From the NCBI GenBank assembly GCA_004525875.1, contig SPBQ01000094.1, forward strand, positions 1 to 7,983: a DNA stretch of 7,983 nt, given 5' to 3'. The DNA comes from Myxococcales bacterium. Lineage in GTDB: Bacteria > Desulfobacterota_B > Binatia > UBA1149 > SPBQ01. The translations under genes and the position numbers were made by a program. Under the pieces are notes generated by a model. The model did no database searches. It was not told the DNA's origin and saw nothing but the letters and a program-made list of their open reading frames with translations. Positions 5,186 to 7,983 of this stretch are shown here, one piece after another; the stretch's first letter is position 1, and the number at the start of each line of letters is the position of its first letter.

Positions 5186-6672
5186 TGGCGGACCAGGTCG
5201 CGATCCTCCATGGCTGGAGCGACACGTCGAAATCGTTCGAGCCGCTGGCCGGTTTCCTTGCCGACAACGGTCGGCGCACGGCACCGATCTTCCTCGGCGA
5301 ATACATCTCCCTTCGTGACGACGTGCGGATCGAGGACGTCGCGAAGCGGATGGAGGAAGTCGTCCAGGAGGGGCGCAAGTCGGGCGATCTCGACTCGACC
5401 TTCGACATGGTCGTCCACAGCACAGGCGGTCTCGTCGTGCGGACGTGGATTTCCAACCACTATCGCGACCGGCGCTGCCCGGTGCGCAATCTCGTGATGC
5501 TCGCGCCCGCGAACTTCGGCTCGCAGCTGGCCCACAAGGGTCGCTCGATGCTGGGCCGCATCTACAAGGGGTGGCGCACGGGCTTCGAGACGGGCGAAGA
5601 GATGCTCCATGCGCTCGAGCTCGGCTCCGCGTTCCAGTGGCAGCTCGCGCAGTCCGACCTGTTCGTTCCGGAGGGGACCGACGCGGCGAGTGCGCCGACG
5701 TTCTATGGGGCCGACCGCGTCCGTCCGTACGTGATCGTCGGTACGGTTCCCTACGACTCGCTGGCGGCGCGCATCACCAACGAGGACGGGTCGGACGGAA
5801 CCATCCGTGTCGCTGCGGCGAGCATGAATGCCTACGGGATGACCGTGGACTTCAGTGCTGGGCCCGACGCATTGGAGCAGCCCGAGGTGCGCGCCTGGCG
5901 AAAGCGATCCGGCGACGACACGCGGTTCCCGATCGCGGTCCTGCCCGATCGCGACCACGGGACCGTCGTGGATCCGACCGTCGCGGGCGCTTCGGCCGCG
6001 CCCGACGTGCGCGACAAGCTCGGAGAGTTGATTCTCGAAGCGCTCTCGGTCGACTCGGCAGCGACCTACGAGCGGGCGCGGGCGAGCTTCGAGGCCGTCA
6101 CGATGCGGACGCGAACGCTGGCCGGCGACTCGTCGGTCGGCGAGCTCGCCCGCCGTCAGGTATTCGGCGACAAGGGCGTCTCGCAGGCGTTCTTCCACGA
6201 GTACTATCAGCTCGTGGTGCGGGTGGAGGACGAGTTCGGTGCCGCGATACCGGACTACTTCGTGAGCTTCGTGCCGACGCCGAAGAAAAGCCTCTTGAAG
6301 ATCACCTCGGGCCTCGACAAGACCTCGGTTTTCTTCCACTCCGAGGTCCTGGAGGGAACGCACGTCCACCGGCGCAATCCAGAGAATCGCTGCTTCTACA
6401 TCGACCGGTTCGACCTCATGCGAGCGGGCGGGTTCTACGCGCAGATCCCGCAGAACTCGGCGCGCGAGCTATCGTTCACCGTGACGGCCCAGGATCCGGG
6501 CGACCGCATCGCCTACTTCTCTCGCAGGCGTCGTGCCGCGCGCGGCGTGGTGCGACTACACGGTCGCGAAGTCGGCGACCGCTGGCTCAAGCGGCACTCG
6601 ACGCACTTCGTCAAGGTGGTGGTGCCGCGTGCCGCGGACCGGTCCATCTTCAAGCTGCACACCCAGGACTGA
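5185..6672 (+). CDS. Serine alpha/beta hydrolase (lipase/esterase-like) with unknown C-terminal domain
   Basis: 495 aa, start ATG at 5185 sharing one base with the peptidase stop. Residues 1-280 are an alpha/beta hydrolase: oxyanion-hole HGW (9-11), nucleophile S79 in VHSTGG (the first Gly of GxSxG is replaced by Val-His), probable acid D204 in SDGTIRVAAAS, and H258 in DRDHGTVVD. The layout resembles PGAP1/DUF676-type lipases and acyltransferases. A lid-like insertion (about 117-155) follows the nucleophile strand. Residues about 333-490 form a second, beta-rich region with strands such as YYQLVVRVEDEFG and HFVKVVVP, which I do not recognise. It could be a substrate- or membrane-binding beta-sandwich. 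No signal peptide or transmembrane helix is present. It is coupled to a peptidoglycan peptidase, suggesting joint action on the cell envelope. Substrate unknown. Confidence 0.82.
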   Translation: MADQVAILHGWSDTSKSFEPLAGFLADNGRRTAPIFLGEYISLRDDVRIEDVAKRMEEVVQEGRKSGDLDSTFDMVVHSTGGLVVRTWISNHYRDRRCPVRNLVMLAPANFGSQLAHKGRSMLGRIYKGWRTGFETGEEMLHALELGSAFQWQLAQSDLFVPEGTDAASAPTFYGADRVRPYVIVGTVPYDSLAARITNEDGSDGTIRVAAASMNAYGMTVDFSAGPDALEQPEVRAWRKRSGDDTRFPIAVLPDRDHGTVVDPTVAGASAAPDVRDKLGELILEALSVDSAATYERARASFEAVTMRTRTLAGDSSVGELARRQVFGDKGVSQAFFHEYYQLVVRVEDEFGAAIPDYFVSFVPTPKKSLLKITSGLDKTSVFFHSEVLEGTHVHRRNPENRCFYIDRFDLMRAGGFYAQIPQNSARELSFTVTAQDPGDRIAYFSRRRRAARGVVRLHGREVGDRWLKRHSTHFVKVVVPRAADRSIFKLHTQD

Positions 6673-6687
6673 GTGAGGAACGGTCGT

Positions 6688-7740
6688 TCACGCGCCCGAC
6701 GGGATGTCCTTGAACGGCACCGTCTTGTCGACGCGCATCTCCGCGGGCAATCCGAGCACGCGTTCCGAGATGATGTTGCGAAGCACCTCGTCGGTACCGC
6801 CAGCGATGCGCAGCCCGGGGAAGCCGAGGTAGCGCGCCTGCCAGTTCGCAGAGTCGGCCGAGATCGCTGGATCGTTGAGCCCGCCGGCGACGCCCTGCAG
6901 CTCCATCGCGTACGCGGCCATGTCCTGGCCGAGCACACCGCCCACCAGCTTGCCGAAGCTCGCCTCGGGTCCCGGCGTCCGTCCCTGCGACAGCGCGGTC
7001 AGCGTCCGGAGGCCGGTGTACTTGACGCCGCGAGCACGCACCATGAAATCGGCGATCTTCTCCTTCACGGCCGACTGCTCCAGCGCCGGCCTGCCGTCGA
7101 TCTCCACGCTGCGGGCGAGCGCGATCAGGCCGCTGATGCCGCCGCCGCCGCCGCCCGCACCGATCGAGGAGCGCTCGTTCATCAGCGTGGTGAGAGCGAC
7201 ACGCCAGCCATTGCCGATCTCGTCGAGCCGGTTCGCGTCGGGAATCCTCACGTCGGTGAAGAACACCTCGTTGAAGCCCTGGCCACCGTTGATCTGGTTG
7301 ATCGGACGGACCTCGACGCCGGGGGAGTGCATGTCGACGACGAAGTAGGTGAGGCCCTTGTGCTTGGGCGCGTTCGGGTCCGAACGCGTGACGAGGATAC
7401 CCCAGTCGCTGAACTGGGCTCCCGTGGTCCAGATCTTCTGGCCGTTGACGATCCAGTCGTCGCCGTCGCGCACCGCCGTGGTCGTGAGTCCGGCCAGATC
7501 GGAACCGGCGCCGGGCTCGCTGAACAACTGCGTCCAGGTGACCTCGCCGGTGATCGTCGGCCGGAGAATGCGTCGGCGCAGTTCGTCGGTGCCGTGTTCG
7601 AGGATCGTCGGAGCGGCGAGCGACATTCCGCCGCCGAGTGGAGTGCCGACAGCGCCGGCGCGGCGCAGTTCATCGCTCACCACCTTGTCGGCCCACGACG
7701 GAAGGCCCCGGCCGTACCACTCCCGCGGCCACGATGGCAC
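6688..7740 (-). CDS. Acyl-CoA dehydrogenase, 5' end missing or displaced
   Basis: 350 aa from the only possible start (GTG at 7740), but coding similarity clearly continues upstream to 7797 (DPDRALVEWRA then ALVDSRWA) without any ATG, GTG or TTG. The true N-terminus is therefore not here. FAD-dependent alpha,beta-dehydrogenation of acyl-CoA is expected. Motifs: QLFSEPGAGSDLA (71-83) and NGQKIWTTGA (99-108) around FAD and substrate, and IAGGTDEV (312-319) followed by RNIISERVLGLP. The usual catalytic Glu of the YEGT motif is Gly314. E189 in LMNERSSIG occupies the place used as base in isovaleryl-CoA dehydrogenase-like enzymes (inference). A run of six glycines (196-201, encoded by GCC repeats) follows. 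It is convergent with the hydrolase gene, 15 bp between stops. The missing 5' part is found in inverted orientation at 7888-7983. Confidence 0.8.
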   Translation of the reverse strand: MPSWPREWYGRGLPSWADKVVSDELRRAGAVGTPLGGGMSLAAPTILEHGTDELRRRILRPTITGEVTWTQLFSEPGAGSDLAGLTTTAVRDGDDWIVNGQKIWTTGAQFSDWGILVTRSDPNAPKHKGLTYFVVDMHSPGVEVRPINQINGGQGFNEVFFTDVRIPDANRLDEIGNGWRVALTTLMNERSSIGAGGGGGGISGLIALARSVEIDGRPALEQSAVKEKIADFMVRARGVKYTGLRTLTALSQGRTPGPEASFGKLVGGVLGQDMAAYAMELQGVAGGLNDPAISADSANWQARYLGFPGLRIAGGTDEVLRNIISERVLGLPAEMRVDKTVPFKDIPSGA

Positions 7741-7764
7741 CGCCCAGCGGGAGTCGACGAGGGC

Positions 7765-7797
7765 CGCGCGCCACTCGACGAGGGCCCGGTCGGGATC
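7765..7797 (-). repeat. Left arm of a 33-bp perfect inverted repeat (fold-back)
   Basis: The reverse complement of 7765-7797 is identical over all 33 bases to 7951-7983. In the minus-strand dehydrogenase frame it encodes DPDRALVEWRA; on the plus strand the other arm encodes the same 11 residues with the same codons. Similarity stops abruptly at 7797/7951, and 153 bp lie between the arms. The right arm is cut by the window end, so the repeat is probably longer. Confidence 0.9.
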
Positions 7798-7887
7798 TCG
7801 GCGTCGACTTCGATCATGGGCCGACGGTAGTTCCGGGGGCTGTCCGCCTCCGACCCCGGCAGGTCGAGTCGTTACGGTCGCGAACTG
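7798..7887. other. Spacer between the fold-back junction and the plus-strand start
   Basis: 90 bp of sequence unlike the dehydrogenase on either strand. On the minus strand an ATG at 7817 opens a frame beginning MIEVDAE and runs into the repeat in a different frame from the dehydrogenase, as if another gene had been cut after seven codons. This would be the divergent promoter region of the plus-strand gene. No firm promoter motif is visible. Confidence 0.4.
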
Positions 7888-7983
7888 ATGACTGCTCCCA
7901 CTCCGGACTCGGTGCGCGACGACGTCTGCGACTGGCTCGCAACCAACTGGGATCCCGACCGGGCCCTCGTCGAGTGGCGCGCG
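7888..7983 (+). CDS. Acyl-CoA dehydrogenase N-terminus (partial, runs off the window)
   Basis: The first 32 codons of a dehydrogenase starting at ATG 7888 (MTAPTPDSVRDDVCDWLATN, then WDPDRALVEWRA). The pattern VRDDVxxWLxxNWDPD...EWR is the ordinary start of this acyl-CoA dehydrogenase group, and it flows directly into the ALVDSRWAVPSWPREWYGRGL that begins the minus-strand copy. No clear Shine-Dalgarno sequence precedes it. It is either a second full copy facing away from the first, or the real 5' end of the same gene misplaced by an inversion or assembly join. Confidence 0.7.
   Translation, partial: MTAPTPDSVRDDVCDWLATNWDPDRALVEWRA
7951..7983 (+). repeat. Right arm of the 33-bp perfect inverted repeat
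   Basis: Exact reverse complement of 7765-7797. It reaches the last base of the window, so its full length is unknown. Confidence 0.9.

Noticed and set aside
5179..6369. Minus-strand 396-aa and plus-strand 422-aa open frames over the hydrolase
   Set aside because: Both are composition artefacts of a GC-rich gene; only the frame from 5185 has the lipase motifs and a coupled start.
4499..6672. Prophage
   Set aside because: No integrase, terminase, capsid or tail genes and no attachment repeats in the window; the endolysin-like protein alone is not enough.
7138..7155. GCC trinucleotide run as a microsatellite
   Set aside because: It encodes a glycine run next to the NERSSIG motif, where related dehydrogenases also tend to be Gly-rich; normal coding sequence is the simpler reading.
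6673..7830. Plus-strand 385-aa open frame opposite the dehydrogenase
   Set aside because: Mirror frame of the acyl-CoA dehydrogenase with no recognisable domain.

Overview
This is a GC-rich bacterial chromosomal window (about two-thirds G+C, strongly GC-biased third codon positions). No rRNA, tRNA, CRISPR array or insertion sequence could be seen. The organism cannot be named from the sequence. A secreted protein with repeated cysteine modules, a TraR/DksA-like zinc finger beside a GluQRS gene, and acyl-CoA dehydrogenases of the 'WPREWYGRGL' kind would suit a soil or aquatic lineage of the former deltaproteobacteria (Myxococcota/Binatota-like). This is inference from protein style only.

Layout. 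1-228: upstream region with GC palindromes and a weak promoter candidate. 229-1020 (+): exported, extremely Cys-rich repeat protein (32 Cys in 263 aa). 1021-1278: gap with three hairpins, including a perfect 19-bp inverted repeat that probably ends transcription. 1279-2391 (+): extended short-chain dehydrogenase/reductase of the dihydroflavonol reductase/aldehyde reductase type. 2415-2564 (+): possible 49-aa ORF whose stop overlaps the next start. 2561-2920 (+): TraR/DksA-type zinc-finger protein. 2921-3237: mostly non-coding. 3238-4047 (+): GluQ-type tRNA synthetase paralogue lacking the usual zinc cysteines. 4058-4345 (-): small HNH protein, tail-to-tail with gluQ. 4499-5185 (+): LysM + M15 peptidase, translationally coupled to 5185-6672 (+): serine alpha/beta hydrolase with a large unrecognised C-terminal beta-rich domain. 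6688-7740/7797 (-): acyl-CoA dehydrogenase with no proper 5' end. 7888-7983 (+): the first 32 codons of an acyl-CoA dehydrogenase that runs off the window.

Two parts deserve most attention. First, the LysM-M15 peptidase and lipase-like hydrolase form a two-gene unit, apparently aimed at cell-wall and lipid/ester substrates, with no signal peptide on either protein. Second, at the right edge, 33 bases of the minus-strand dehydrogenase reappear exactly, inverted, on the plus strand. They complete the N-terminus that the minus-strand copy lacks. This is either a recent inverted gene duplication or a fold-back join in the assembly. It should be resolved before gene order at this end is trusted.

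The dksA-like/gluQ neighbourhood mirrors the dksA-gluQ arrangement known from proteobacteria, although here the two genes are 317 bp apart. The SDR and the acyl-CoA dehydrogenase(s) are generic lipid/small-molecule redox enzymes, and no shared pathway can be shown.
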